DNA of 64,000 bases from Paraphysomonas bandaiensis (lineage: Eukaryota > Chrysophyceae): positions 372,001-436,000 of the forward strand of contig CBFFRP010000406.1 of assembly GCA_965644295.1 (NCBI GenBank). Reading direction: 5' to 3'. Position numbers and translations under genes: made by a program. Of this stretch, positions 36,801 to 46,887 are shown one piece after another. Within the stretch, counting starts at the first letter, position 1, and every line of letters begins with the position of its first letter. The notes below the pieces were generated by a model, which was not told the DNA's origin, searched no databases, and was given only the letters and a program-made list of their open reading frames with translations.

Positions 36801-38655
36801 GATGAGTTAGTTTGATCACGTAGCGCTCATCACCTCGAGCGGGAGTATTCAGAAATACTTGCACATCAGCCGATATGTCCGGCTTGACATCCGTATCCTC
36901 CTTTGTGTGAAACGAAACTCTCGTAATCTTTGATCTGGCACATATGCTACAGAGACAAGATTTTTTTAATGCAGTCTTCGATAGGTGCTTCCTCTGCAGA
37001 TTTGAGCCCGTGAACAACATCCTTCTATGTGCCTCCGTTAGAGCCCCTTTGTTGAAATGGCCCATTCTCCTATGCAGCAGTTCCAGCTCGTCCTCACCAG
37101 TCCTATCGCTAAGATTTACTTCACAATTACTCGGTGTAGACACATCTGGAAGCTCCAACAGCTGCTGAGTTGGAACTGCAGTCATTCCATTTTTCATGGG
37201 TCCCTCCAGTACCAGCTCACCGGTATTACAGTCATAAATTTGGATCCCATACCACACCGTGAATCGATAGCCCATTTCGTTCAGCTTACGTCCGGAGCAC
37301 AGGCATCGATTGATCTGATCTGAAATTTCTATGTCTCTCCATGCTCCACGGGAACCCACACTTGTGATATGAATCTCTGATCCCTTCTTAGATCCGTTTA
37401 TCACCTTTGATGTATTCATATGAGTGTCAAGCATGGTCACATCATTCATCAAGAACATTGATGATGAACAGCATGTATCTATGTATGTATAGTGTTCAGC
37501 AGTACCAATCATACAACATGTGTCACTTTTATCATATATATCAACAGCACAGTCATAAAGCATATTCGCTTCGGACTCCGAGTCAGACTCGGTTCCTCCT
37601 CTGCGGATATTCTCGAATGTGAAAACCTTCCCAGATTTCTGGGGTTTCTTGGTCTTTCCAGTCGAATTTCGGGGACATTCGTTCGCGCGATGGTTTTTGG
37701 ATTTGCATACTCTGCATCCTGTATATTCCTTACTGCCCGGTCTTTGTCCCTTCGTTTCCCCCTTTTTCTTCCTACATTGTTCTGTATTATGATTGTGTAT
37801 TATACCTTTCTTCGAGCAATAAGTGCACTTCCTCTTTGTAGATACTCTCTCTTTCTTTCGAGGCTTTTCAATATGATTCAGCTCCTCCGTGCTCTTGCGC
37901 TTCTTCTCTATGATTTTCCTCCCATACTTGGTGTCGTCGAACTGTTCGATACGTTTGGATAGCAATTCATATGGTACATCATCGGGCATTAAATACAGGG
38001 CATAATTCAAACCGTCATATTCATCACTGATAATTCCCTCCTTCAGCCTACTAATTTTTGATTCTTCCGTTACCGTTTGGTTATGCGCCTGAAGTTCACG
38101 AAGAAGCAGCTCAAAACGCAGTACATACTCTTTCGCGGTCTCCCCTGGCTTCATCTCGAATGATCCAAACTGAGCAAGCAGAGCACTAATCTTGTTTTGT
38201 GTTCCCCCTTCAAAACACGATTTAAGAGTGCTAACCATCTCTCTGGCGCTGAACTTATTAACTCTTCCTTCAGCTGCCTTGAACTCCTTGTGCTTCAGAT
38301 GAAACTTCTGCAGCGCCTTCGGAGATCGCTTCACCGCCTCTCTGCAGTATGAGTAGGCAATTGCATTCGCCTTCCAATACTTGTCCACCGCTTCTTTGTA
38401 GGACTTGGTCTCAAGACTATTCAGGGGTTGAATTCCGAAATCCTCTTCCTCTGGTGGCCTTTCTAGAGCCACCTCACTCTGCTCCTTTCTCATAAGGAAC
38501 GTCTCAAAGTCTTCGATCCATTGTTCAACGTTGCTCTCGTCGAACCATGGAACATCAGCTCTATCCTCCTTCTCTCCTCCGCATTCGCTACCATATTGAC
38601 TAAAGACCATTTTCAGATGATTAAGATCGTTGTAAGAGAAGTTTAAGTTAGTCAA
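33892..38655 (-). CDS. Copia gag-pol polyprotein
   Basis: 1,587 aa in one frame, no frameshift between gag and pol. Order: Gag (residues ~1-270); two zinc knuckles, one atypical (CTYCSKKG...C) and one CCHC (CRVCKSKNHRANEC, ~313); aspartic protease at ~390 (YIDTCCSSSMF); integrase with HRRMGH...CSICARSK, then HADGAGEL and NAVEERK as the second Asp and Glu; reverse transcriptase with LDVSSAF and YVDD (~1243); RNase H with FSDADWAGD, SSMESEY and ADIFTKAL. The integrase-before-RT order defines copia. The ATG lies inside the 5' LTR, 62 bp from its end, as in yeast Ty1. The protease motif is DTC, where DSG or DTG is expected. Confidence 0.95.
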   Translation of the reverse strand: MTNLNFSYNDLNHLKMVFSQYGSECGGEKEDRADVPWFDESNVEQWIEDFETFLMRKEQSEVALERPPEEEDFGIQPLNSLETKSYKEAVDKYWKANAIAYSYCREAVKRSPKALQKFHLKHKEFKAAEGRVNKFSAREMVSTLKSCFEGGTQNKISALLAQFGSFEMKPGETAKEYVLRFELLLRELQAHNQTVTEESKISRLKEGIISDEYDGLNYALYLMPDDVPYELLSKRIEQFDDTKYGRKIIEKKRKSTEELNHIEKPRKKERVSTKRKCTYCSKKGIIHNHNTEQCRKKKGETKGQRPGSKEYTGCRVCKSKNHRANECPRNSTGKTKKPQKSGKVFTFENIRRGGTESDSESEANMLYDCAVDIYDKSDTCCMIGTAEHYTYIDTCCSSSMFLMNDVTMLDTHMNTSKVINGSKKGSEIHITSVGSRGAWRDIEISDQINRCLCSGRKLNEMGYRFTVWYGIQIYDCNTGELVLEGPMKNGMTAVPTQQLLELPDVSTPSNCEVNLSDRTGEDELELLHRRMGHFNKGALTEAHRRMLFTGSNLQRKHLSKTALKKSCLCSICARSKITRVSFHTKEDTDVKPDISADVQVFLNTPARGDERYVIKLTHHPSRMFWVKGVNQRTKEEVIQFFREVFEGEIRQYKLRVDHYHADGAGELINQELRSYLRSQGCYKHTWSSTDSPEMNAVEERKFRTASEMALAMLLQSGLPVPFWLDAYHAARYTLIRLPTRTDRGYMSPYEYVTGQPPSLKYFRVWGCKTYILTPKADRRKDWDDKSKIGYLVGYSEDKVGYQVYLPATDKVITCVHILTDESIPSRTEEYYAEIDALRVRTAPRPKTVNDYQHLVKTFHIDDEDGLLYKTTRVVERKGVIVGYRSLVTAGRTHIEQKVPIHIEDVQVMTRNTPGYTGYTGTRDASSTTDGRSTSTIPAPESHQEQLVNHGISQGAPDEDMTQGVLDADAAQGEPDRAVKQGVPEYTDTINSNSTNTLQRVSKRDAEKRKRLRRRLANASVLGEINMIEVMDADVNVMDSEESTENKHVHEPNSFLEAERSPQAEEWRTARRIEKKALLRRGVLKIVRRPSGVKLIRCKYVHKLKRDILGNIQKYKARLVALGNLQEKTEEEPSTFAPVVKGITIRLVIAIAFMFHMHVHQLDVSSAFCYANLDEDVYMYPPPDEELSNGWCFKLIKALYGLRASPRQWNRHIDKFIKSMQFRSCVLDTCLYYRWHQGKLTLLLLYVDDIIIASVDFEFLVFVKNKFCQTFEMRDMGECQSFLNIRITRGEDWFKLDQSQYAEKVIQKFNHVMGNSRKNKEAPLPSNAQELLAAERELTSEQEDWVSKFPYRSIIGAILYLALHTRPDLAYAIGLLSRYSSNPTYASCRLAIHLLKYLRGTTSKGIKFSGSKFDLHVFSDADWAGDILTRRSTTGYIVFLCAGAIAWQSKLQTTVATSSMESEYMAEYAAMQELVWLRGVLRELGLALTKPTPFFMDSKSAKDLSENPVYHKRSKHIQIKYHWVREHVNGRFPTARLIHVSTKDMAADIFTKALSTKLFKLHEETITGEKRSISNEVEKNQKKRFKKG

Positions 38656-38914
38656 ACTAGATAGATTACTTTATTATGATTGTATACACAATTGTGTGTG
38701 TTGTCATGTAGCACATGTCAACAACATGATAAATTATTTCGTTCATGTTAACCACTGCTCAACTTCCGTATCTTGAATCGTCATGATATAATACTTCAGT
38801 TTCACAGTTATAGCTATATAGCACCTTTTGACTATTGACTACGTATTACTGTTTTTCACATTGTATTTAACGTATTCTACAGTACTATCTTAGAGAACCA
38901 TACGTATTCCAACA
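38594..38914 (-). repeat. 5' LTR of the copia element, containing the gag start codon
   Basis: 321 bp. The minus-strand ATG at 38655 and the first ~20 codons lie within it. It is bordered on the right by GGTAC at 38915-38919. Confidence 0.95.
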
Positions 38915-38919
38915 GGTAC

Positions 38920-39840
38920 AATTACCGGATGACTTGAAATTCTTCCAATGTGTGTCAATATAGAAGAACACCAGCGGCCTCGACAAGGTTCGTACTTATG
39001 TTTCACGAACTCGTCACAAGACTCCCGACTGTCGAGCGTCATCTAGGCAACAATGCTGCTATTTTTCATAACGCTGCTTCGAAAAGGCAGTCGTAAAGAT
39101 TAAATATGGCAACAAAGCCTTTTTTTACGCGGACGTCAAACGTCAAAGCATTGAATTAGTAGCAGTTGAGCTAATTTATAGATACTTGAGTACGTAGTGT
39201 TGTATCAATTGAATTGCAATTAATTTCAATTAATGAATTGGGACAGCAAGTAATAATTTCAATTAGAATTGACTTCAACCTGCGTCAATTAATTGTTACG
39301 CAGCCCTGCTCACCATTCAAATATATCTATAGTTGATATGGCTACTTCATATAACACTGTTTGTAGATACCTTATTATACAATTAATGGCTATAATTCAA
39401 AACCTTAGAAATGCAGCTTCTAATTGCTAATAATAAGACATTCACTACTTGTCAATTTATCGCATAAAATAACATGAAATGAGTTTAACAAAGAAGTGTA
39501 CTTATTACATACTGATGATCGCTAAATCAAAAGAAAATACATACACATAAGCGCCTATATTGTAATAACTCTTTACAAGCCTACTAGGAAACTAACACAG
39601 AAATCTTATCGATCAATGACATACGAAAACTGTAACAACGCAAGCACTGGTAGTGCATCTAGTGTCGTCTTTCATGAAACACATAGCAACATGGACCAAG
39701 AAGAGGGGTAAAAAAAAGTACCGATAAAAACACGGCAAAACACAATACGAGAGGGAAGGAGTGCACAGAATCACAGGTCTATTGTAAACAGGACTCATTT
39801 GTACATCTCCATGTAACTCTAATATCACTGCAACATACAT
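38920..39840. other. AT-rich spacer
   Basis: The right flank of the copia insertion. Runs of AATTGAATTGCAATTAATTTC-type sequence occur near 39200-39300. No gene is recognised; the minus-strand frame at 39613-39840 is not supported by any motif. Confidence 0.45.
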
Positions 39841-40362
39841 TCACAAAGTGCGACGAGCATTCGCAAATTCGATGATGCAATATTTAGAAGGCAGTATGGC
39901 TTTTGAAAAGGAAATGAATCTGCCGAGGAGAGATTTCTGTTTCTGTAATTTGGTTTCACAGCTTCTGATAGCAGTTTTCCACGCATCCATGTGATTTAGT
40001 TGAGGAGGGAGAAGTCTGCAAACTTGCTCAATATGAAGAAAAGCATGCTGTTGTGACATAGCTTTCTCGGGCATGTGAAGCATAACATATGAGAGCAGGT
40101 CGGATGATGCACCTTCGGATAATGATAACGAAAAATTGCTCTCCAACTGGCTCTTGAGGTCAAAATCCTCTGCAGAATGAAAGCACGCATCGCATAGAAA
40201 CACTAATATTGCATCTCGCTCTCGAGGAGGTAGGCGAGATAATCCCAAGAGAGTTTGATACAAGACCCGCACGTTAGCTATGTCTCTATAATCTGAATAC
40301 TTGAAAGGGGTTTGTTTGGTCATTTCAAGATAGAAACAGCTGTAGTAGTAAACACGCAACAC
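39841..40362 (-). CDS. Unrecognised small helical protein, 160-173 aa
   Basis: A single exon. The first ATG (40362) precedes YYYSC; the second in-frame ATG at 40323 (MTKQTPFKYSDYRD) gives a more natural 160-residue protein. The sequence is helix-rich with a leucine pattern (VRVLYQTLLGLSRLPPRERD, AILVFLCDACF, AFLHIEQVCRLLPPQL), resembling a helical-repeat fragment. The C-terminus is basic (ANARRTL). No signal peptide, no family recognised. Coding potential is judged from amino-acid composition and length only. Confidence 0.5.
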   Translation of the reverse strand: MLRVYYYSCFYLEMTKQTPFKYSDYRDIANVRVLYQTLLGLSRLPPRERDAILVFLCDACFHSAEDFDLKSQLESNFSLSLSEGASSDLLSYVMLHMPEKAMSQQHAFLHIEQVCRLLPPQLNHMDAWKTAIRSCETKLQKQKSLLGRFISFSKAILPSKYCIIEFANARRTL

Positions 40363-41460
40363 ACTGAAGTGAGCTTTAGATCTAGCCCTTGTTCATATAG
40401 GGTAATATTGACATAGGTGTAATGGCCTGGAGATGATAATGGAAACTACAGACAGCATGAGGCTGCGTTGCGTCTATTGATCTGGTTGCTGGGACTGCTC
40501 TCCATCACATATCTATATATACACATACATACGTGTGACTGGAACTCTATAGAAGCTCATGCGAGGGATGGAAGGGAAGACCTCGTACTCACCAGCACCA
40601 GATACTAGGTGTAACCGTTGAAAGTCATACTCACGAGCACCAGATCCAGTACCGCCATACAGTATTCCACTGTATTTCGCCTCTATCACTCCACAGTAGC
40701 AGTGTATTCAGTGGATAGAAGTACGCATAGGTATACTCTGAAGTGTCCACTGGTCTCTTCATTCATATCCGTATGATCGGCCATGATATCGCAGGTGGAA
40801 GAGACTTGTTGCTAGCTCATGATGATTGCTCCTTATCAGGAGGATTGTTTACAAGGCATGCATCTCCTTTACTGAATTTATGACTGACTTCAGAGCATCA
40901 GCGTATCAGTATATATATTTGCCATAGTGCTACAGCCAGGCGTCAGTATTTAGAAAGTAAATACACCATAATTAGTTTTAAAAAACTAGTACCTGGCAAA
41001 GCTATTACAGTCCCTTATACCACAGGCGCTCACAATCGAAAGCTTCAATTATTTGGCTATATTTTTATTGAATAAGTGGTGGAGTTAGAGATATATAGAA
41101 CGATGTATTGGATAGCGCAGCCTTCGACAAAGAGCCAGCGGAATTGCCAAGGAGATCTCCTGATCTTAGACTGAGAGATTTGAATTACTGACAATATTTT
41201 GATTTAATTCTTTGGCTTGCCAACGAGGTCTCCTGATCTTAGACTGATTAGGATAACTGATAAAATTCTGATTATTACTAGTGGATCATGCACGAGTAAG
41301 TAGGGATCATGCACGAGCAACGTATCTATTAAACCATATTTTACTTGAAGATATGTTGCGTTAAACTCTTTCTCAACTAAAAGTATGCATTTACATCACA
41401 TATCGCTGAGATGTGAGTTGTGTATATATGCTTCCTGCATTTAGTATGAGATATATGATA
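40363..41460. other. Spacer with short direct repeats
   Basis: No gene recognised. Two related blocks, 41144-41215 and 41217-41275, share TCTCCTGATCTTAGACTGA. Two copies of GGATCATGCACGAG lie just after them. Confidence 0.5.
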
Positions 41461-42621
41461 TATTATTCAACCTAGTCAATTTGGTTGAATTTCCTAGTCA
41501 TACTATTTTCGGTGTAAAAACCTAGTCAAAGCAATAAATGACTCAACCTAGCCAATTATAGTATTAAACCTAGTCGTTCTGATATCCATTGATTACACAT
41601 TGTGACTGTCTAAGATACCCGCACACACCACACAACATATTGATGATTCGGAGAGCATCACAACAAACATAGCAATTAATTCATATATGCATATCTAATA
41701 TCTACTTAACAGTGTATGTGTATGCACTATCTATATAGCTATATAGCTTATTAGTGTACGATGGGTCCCTTATTCAGTGTTATTAGGAGGAAGAGTGGTC
41801 AGTGAAGCTGTGCTGTGGACATAACCCCATGAATATACAGACACCTGGAGAGCTTCATACGCTATGAGTGAGATCGCTTATCTTCCTTCACTTCACTTCA
41901 CGACAAGCGACTTGTTGAATGAGCGACTGCATTGGCTTCCAGGAGGGCATGAATACCCCATGTTTTCAGACCGATTAAGAAAAAAGAGGGGTTTTCATGA
42001 TGTCACAAAGTCTGTATATTTGTAGAAACAACATCACTGAAATGGACTGCCTCTCCAGGAGCAGATCAAACGATGAGGAGTCTGTCGTACAGTGTACAGT
42101 AGAGCCCTTTAATCTCTCTGCCACGGGATGGATCACTGGCAGTCTCCCTAAATAGTCTCTTGATGCTCCGGTTGTGAGCTGTACACTGCAGTGGTTAACT
42201 CTACACTGCAGTGGTTGTGAGCTGTTATCGTCAGGAAACATTATTGTGAAGCTCCATTATGCCTGACAGAATTTGCAGTAGTCCTTGCAATAATTCGAGT
42301 ACTTGGAGATGTGTATATGCTTGGATAGGTGCTGGTATACAAGAGCGAGAAAGTGATTCGATGGCTGCGTCGGTTCTCTGATGCCCCTGATGAGATATTT
42401 GTCCATCCTAAGATACGATGCTGAAATATATGATGTACATTGCATGCATGCAACGTTTGCTAGAGTATGCTCCCACGTTTGACTAGGTGAATACCCTATT
42501 CCACCTAGTCAACCTATAGTCATTGTAAAGTTAAAAATTAAATTATTATTTAATGACTAGGTTTTTACACCAATTTTGGTGTGACTAGGAAATTCCACTA
42601 AATTGACTACGTCGAAAAATA
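41461..42621. mobile_element. 1.16-kb element bounded by 68-bp inverted repeats
   Basis: 41461-41528 and 42554-42621 are inverted copies of each other. Both contain TAGTCAATTT, GAATTTCCTAGTCA and GGTGTAAAAACCTAGTCA in matching order (about 80% identity by eye). Further CCTAGTC motifs, direct and inverted, lie just inside each end. No open frame between them is convincing, so this looks like a non-autonomous foldback or MITE-like DNA element. A target-site duplication is not evident. No superfamily can be assigned from the ends. Confidence 0.7.
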
Positions 42622-42641
42622 GATCCCATCTAGTATTAATG

Positions 42642-42937
42642 TATTGGCTATTGAACATATTTAATTGCCTTGATCGTGAACGGAAAGATAAGTTGTTAGA
42701 CTAGATAGATTATTATTATTGCATAGGCAAATTTGCATTGTCGTTTAAAACACATCAACAGCATAATTCTATACTTCTTTCGTAACAACCTCTGATCACT
42801 TCCGTATCTTGAATCGTCATGATACTTCAGTTTCACAGTTATAGCTGCATAGTAATTTTGACTACATATTTCAGCTTTTCGTATTGTATTTAATGTATAC
42901 TACAGTTATATCTTAGGGAAACATACGTACACCAACA
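42642..42937 (-). mobile_element. Solo LTR of the same copia family
   Basis: A 296-bp diverged copy of the 321-bp LTR at 33405-33725. Shared blocks include ACTTCCGTATCTTGAATCGT, CTTCAGTTTCACAGTTATAG and the end ACCAACA. It is flanked by perfect 5-bp duplications TAATG (42637-42641 and 42938-42942), the size used by the intact element. A single LTR with duplications is the product of LTR-LTR recombination. Confidence 0.92.
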
Positions 42938-43205
42938 TAATGCCTCCTAGACAGTTCATACCTTATGACGCTGACATGTAGAGCACGTACTACGATATCA
43001 AGGCTGGTACACATTCCACATTCCACACTGTGTTACAGGCTTCACTAAATAACTTATTCGTATTATACATTATACATTACATACTCTCATGTATAACATA
43101 GAGGAAATATTCTGAACTGAAATACTGATTAAAAACTCTAAAATATATCACAACTAAAAAAATGTGGTCGCCATTAGCAAGGGTACATAAATAACATATT
43201 CAAAC

Positions 43206-43875
43206 CTAAAGCAACGAAAGATTCTCATCATGGCCAGAAACATTTCTCTGATGGTGCATAAATCGTAACCATCTCCAGTTCTTCTGGTAGATGATATTGT
43301 TGTTGTTTCTCACCATCCAAGTTGAGTGTAGACAAATCGCTACAGCAAAGGGAAGTCTGGGAAGGCGCCCTACAATTGGGCATCAGAATTATGAGAAAAA
43401 GAAAATTCAAGCTCCAAGCACCAGTGGTACATACATGAGCTCCCATTTTCTCCTTCTGGCAGTTTAAACAAAAAGCCATCAGTGGTGAATAAAGAGCAGC
43501 TTTCGTTATCATGATGCATGATAGCGTTATAAAGCACATCAATATCATCACTATGCCCTTTACTAACTATTTCCTCAATTAAGTCAGCATTAATACTTTC
43601 GATTCGGCGACGTGGCAATCCATTATCAGTTATATGTTCTGTTTTTCGTTTGGAGGAAGATGACCTCCACACTTGTGAACAACTGTATGGTGTGTATAAT
43701 TACCACATGTCAATTCTATTTCAATGTTAACGCAATCGCACCTGTTTCCCTTTCCGTATATTTCTTCAGAATACTTGGGATTCATTACATTTCCACAGGT
43801 TGGTGTCCCCAGTCTCCGTGTTAACTCAGCCGGAGCACAATCATCATGAAAATCATTACTTTCATACGAGTTCAT
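43206..43875 (-). CDS. Unrecognised protein, 181 aa, three exons
   Basis: Exons 43875-43742, 43682-43435 and 43369-43206 join in phase (GT-AG introns of 59 and 65 bp) and end at TAG. The N-terminal third is acidic with two cysteines (FHDDCAPAELTRRL, PTCGNVM). The middle has a basic patch (WRSSSSKRKTEH) and RRRIESINADLIEEIVSKGH, and the C-terminus is rich in Asn, Trp, Arg and His (RNNNNIIYQKNWRWLRFMHH). No signal peptide or domain is recognised. The agreement of both splice phases supports a real gene. The upstream start is not certain. Confidence 0.6.
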
Positions 43876-44541
43876 TTACTTCTGTAGCAAAAACTGGGGA
43901 TTCTCAACATCTCCAACTAAGGCACACTGAAGAAAGAGGGCTTATCCGTCACTGATAACGTGGCGATTAGTATGGTATGGTACGGTACAATGATACATAG
44001 TCAGTGAATATGCAAAAGATTCGTACATTGAATCAATGGGCTACTATTCCTATTCAATTACTAGTAGGATACTCAAGTTACTATTGAGGAGGATACACTT
44101 CTACTTCGACTTCATCCTGACGTATGCAATATCTAGATATCCATGAATATCCGGACATGCGATCAATAGAGTGAAAGTTAAGTTGAAAGTGAATGATACC
44201 TTCAACGTGTGCACACTCCATCCACGAAGACTGACAAGACTGAAAAAAAAACAGACAATTCTCCACAAAAATACAGACTACGAAGGAATTCCTAGCTATG
44301 TATTCTGTAGGGATAGGATTGGAATGAGATATCTAGCTCTCAAAACGGTGTTTTTTATCCCAGGCTGCAATAAAACCCAATATTTTCATACTTGATATCT
44401 GGATATTGCAAGAGGTGACCGTTTAAAAAAAACAGAGTTTGTTGACTGCATTGATCATCCACACCTTCTTGGGAATCTTGATGGAGGGTATGTAGAATGT
44501 AGCTGCTCCACGAAAAGAGACAAAAAGTCACCAATAGTGCA
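43876..44541. other. Spacer between divergent genes
   Basis: Upstream region of the minus-strand 181-aa gene and of the SNF2 gene. Short frames at 44171-44395 and 44355-44630 overlap and show no motif. An upstream non-coding exon of the SNF2 gene could lie here. Confidence 0.4.
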
Positions 44542-46887
44542 ATGTGTGATGAGGTGCTTCTTGCTGCTGGCTGGTCTCCTAGTTCCCTTGCGAAAGCGAT
44601 GTCGCCAGTCCATTCTGATAACTTGCACACTGGAGTTCAACTGCATTCTTCGAATAGTCTGGAATTAAGTGAAGCAGTAAACCATGATAAACTACTTAAG
44701 AATGCAGGGTGGTCGATGACAGATTTACTTTCAGCTCTGTCTCCTCAGCACTCAGGTACTAAGCGCCCCACAATGTATCGCACACCGAAGAGTAGCAGTG
44801 AAAAAGTGAATCGCCCCAAGAAGTGCATAGATACAAAAAGTACGCCGAAAACAGATGAAAATACTGTTGTAGACTTAACAACGCCTCCAATTCTCCGCCA
44901 TAGTGCTCCAGTTAATCATGAAAATGACATGGATCGCCTTTCAAGCACACTCTCACAACAGTCAATCAGTGGAAAAAATATATTACCGAAAGAAAATAAA
45001 TTAATTTGCACAGAAACTACATCTGATGTTGTTGAATCGTATGAAAGATATTTGGATGAACCTCTTCCCAACGGCTGGCGTTTGTATGACTTTCAGAAAG
45101 AAGCGGTGAAAAGATGTCTGCGTCCAGAGCGAAGTATATTAGCATTAGATATGGGGTTAGGTACAAACATAAATTAATGAGATTCGTGTACTAACTTTCA
45201 ATATAGGAAAGACAGTTATATCACTTGTTTGGGCTAAGATATTATGTACGAAATATCGACATGATAATTTCAAAGTTGTCGTTATTGCGCCCTGTACTCT
45301 GATCCCGCTGTGGACTCGAGAGGCTACCGCAATGGGATTCGTTTGCCAGAACAATGACAACTTTTCAAGAGGAAACGTATGTTCTGAGACAAGACCTAGT
45401 ATGATATTATATTCATGGGCTAAAATTCCTTCTGTGCATACTGTTTTACAACTGAATAGCCACTCTGTCAACAGCTGTTCGAAATATTTGCTCATATGTG
45501 ACGAGGCCCATGCCATGCAATCGCTTCAAAGTCAGAGAACACGGGCGTCGTTGGATCTATGTTTGCATAAACTGTGTGCTGGTCTTATTTTAGCAACTGG
45601 AACACCCATGAAGAACGGTAGACCAGTAAATATTATTCCACTCCTCATTGGCATTCGGCATCCGATAGTAAAAAATAAGTTGGAATTCGAGAAGCGGTAC
45701 TGCAATGCACGTAAGACCAGATATTGTAACTGGGACACGTCAGGAGCTACACATTTAGAGGAGTTACAACAAAAGATTGGTCAATCCTTGATTAGAATGA
45801 CAAAGGTATGTGCACAGTATCTATGTTTCATCCCCAATTCGATGTGCATTAGGAGGAGTGCTTAAAGGATCTTCCTCCCCTTTTACGCGCACGTGTGTGC
45901 ATTGAATTGCCCCAATCTGTTTTGGATGAGTACAATCGTATTATCTCGCAGTATAAAGCTGACAAAGCACGAGGAAGCAAACGATCATCCAGTGGACTGG
46001 AAATGATGGCAGAACTAAGACAGCTCACTTCTTCTGCGAAGGTATATCTATGTTTCTGCTGCCCTTGAAATAATTTTGATCAAGGTTTCGCACGTTGTCG
46101 GCTTTGTGAAAGAATTGCTAAACAAAAATTTTTCTCCCATCGTAATCTTTGTTTGGTTTCGAGAAACAGCACTAAAATTAGTAAGAAAACTATCAGAAGA
46201 AAGCGTAAACAGTAGTAGATGTGACGCTAATTTACGTTGTGCCTATATCAGTGGTGATATCACAAACCAACAGGTAAGTGACAAATATCATGTTATTTAT
46301 TAATCACTAATCACTGTATAATAAAATAGGCAAGACAAGGCATTGTTGACTCTTTTCAGAATGGGAATTTAGATGTTGTTGTGTGTACATTTGGTGTTGG
46401 TAGTACCGGTCTCACTCTGACTCGAAGTAACACAGTAGTTCTTCTTGATAGGCCATGGACCCCCGGGGATGCGAGACAGGTATAAATTTATGCGATACTA
46501 TTAAAATAACGTTCTCCAATAAGGCTGAGGATCGCGTTAGAAGAATTGGACAAACTGCTTCAGAAGTAAAGAGCTATTGGATAGCTGGATTCGATATAGA
46601 TGATTCACTAGATAAACTATTGCAAAAGAAAAATTCAAACTCTGACAAAGTTATTTCCGGTGAATCTCTGCATTTTTGTTAGAATATATATCACTCATTT
46701 ACTATTAGGTGATACAACATCCGCAAATTGGTTTCAAGATATACCTCCTATGGATAGGCAGTGTCTCCCTGACAGAAGAATGAACCGAGCCCATTTTTAT
46801 TCCTTAAATAAATTTGGGAACAAAAAAGAAGACAGCATATCTCAGTGTAGAGGTAACCTGTTATTATTATACACGTTGTTGCGTTAA
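44542..46887 (+). CDS. SNF2-family ATPase (distant ZRANB3/SMARCAL1-like)
   Basis: Seven exons in phase (44542-45160, 45207-45805, 45853-46041, 46085-46273, 46330-46479, 46524-46659, 46709-46887), 686 aa. Helicase motifs: DMGLGKT (residues ~203-209, completed by the first splice), VVIAPCTLIPLW (Ia), DEAH (~304), LATGTPMKN (III). In lobe 2: VIFVWFRETALKLV (IV), TFGVGSTGLTL (V) and RPWTPGDARQ with RVRRIGQT (VI, split by an intron). This is a compact SNF2 core without chromodomain, bromodomain or HNH. DNA-dependent remodelling or fork-remodelling activity is inferred from the family. The N-terminal 200 residues are disordered except for a duplicated motif, LLAAGWSPSSL and LLKNAGWSMTDL, each followed by a SP.HS box. 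The last exon may extend past a donor at 46852. Confidence 0.88.

Larger units (their letters stand above)
33405..38914 (-). mobile_element. Complete Ty1/copia LTR retrotransposon
   Basis: Exact borders are visible: 5-bp target-site duplications GGTAC at 33400-33404 and 38915-38919 flank a 5,510-bp element transcribed leftward. Both LTRs are 321 bp and identical as far as I could compare by eye. Sense-strand LTR ends are TGTTGG and CAATA. A candidate primer-binding site follows the 5' LTR (minus strand TGGTAGCGAATGC, 38593-38581), and a purine tract GAGGAGGAG precedes the 3' LTR (near 33726-33736). A single uninterrupted gag-pol frame of 1,587 codons fills the interior. Identical LTRs and an open frame indicate recent insertion and a possibly autonomous element. 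Confidence 0.96.

Noticed and set aside
35546-37962. Several plus-strand frames of 60-156 codons
   Set aside because: They are antisense to the copia gag-pol frame and show no independent motif.
33900-38914. Programmed frameshift between gag and pol
   Set aside because: The polyprotein is a single continuous frame, so no frameshift is needed.
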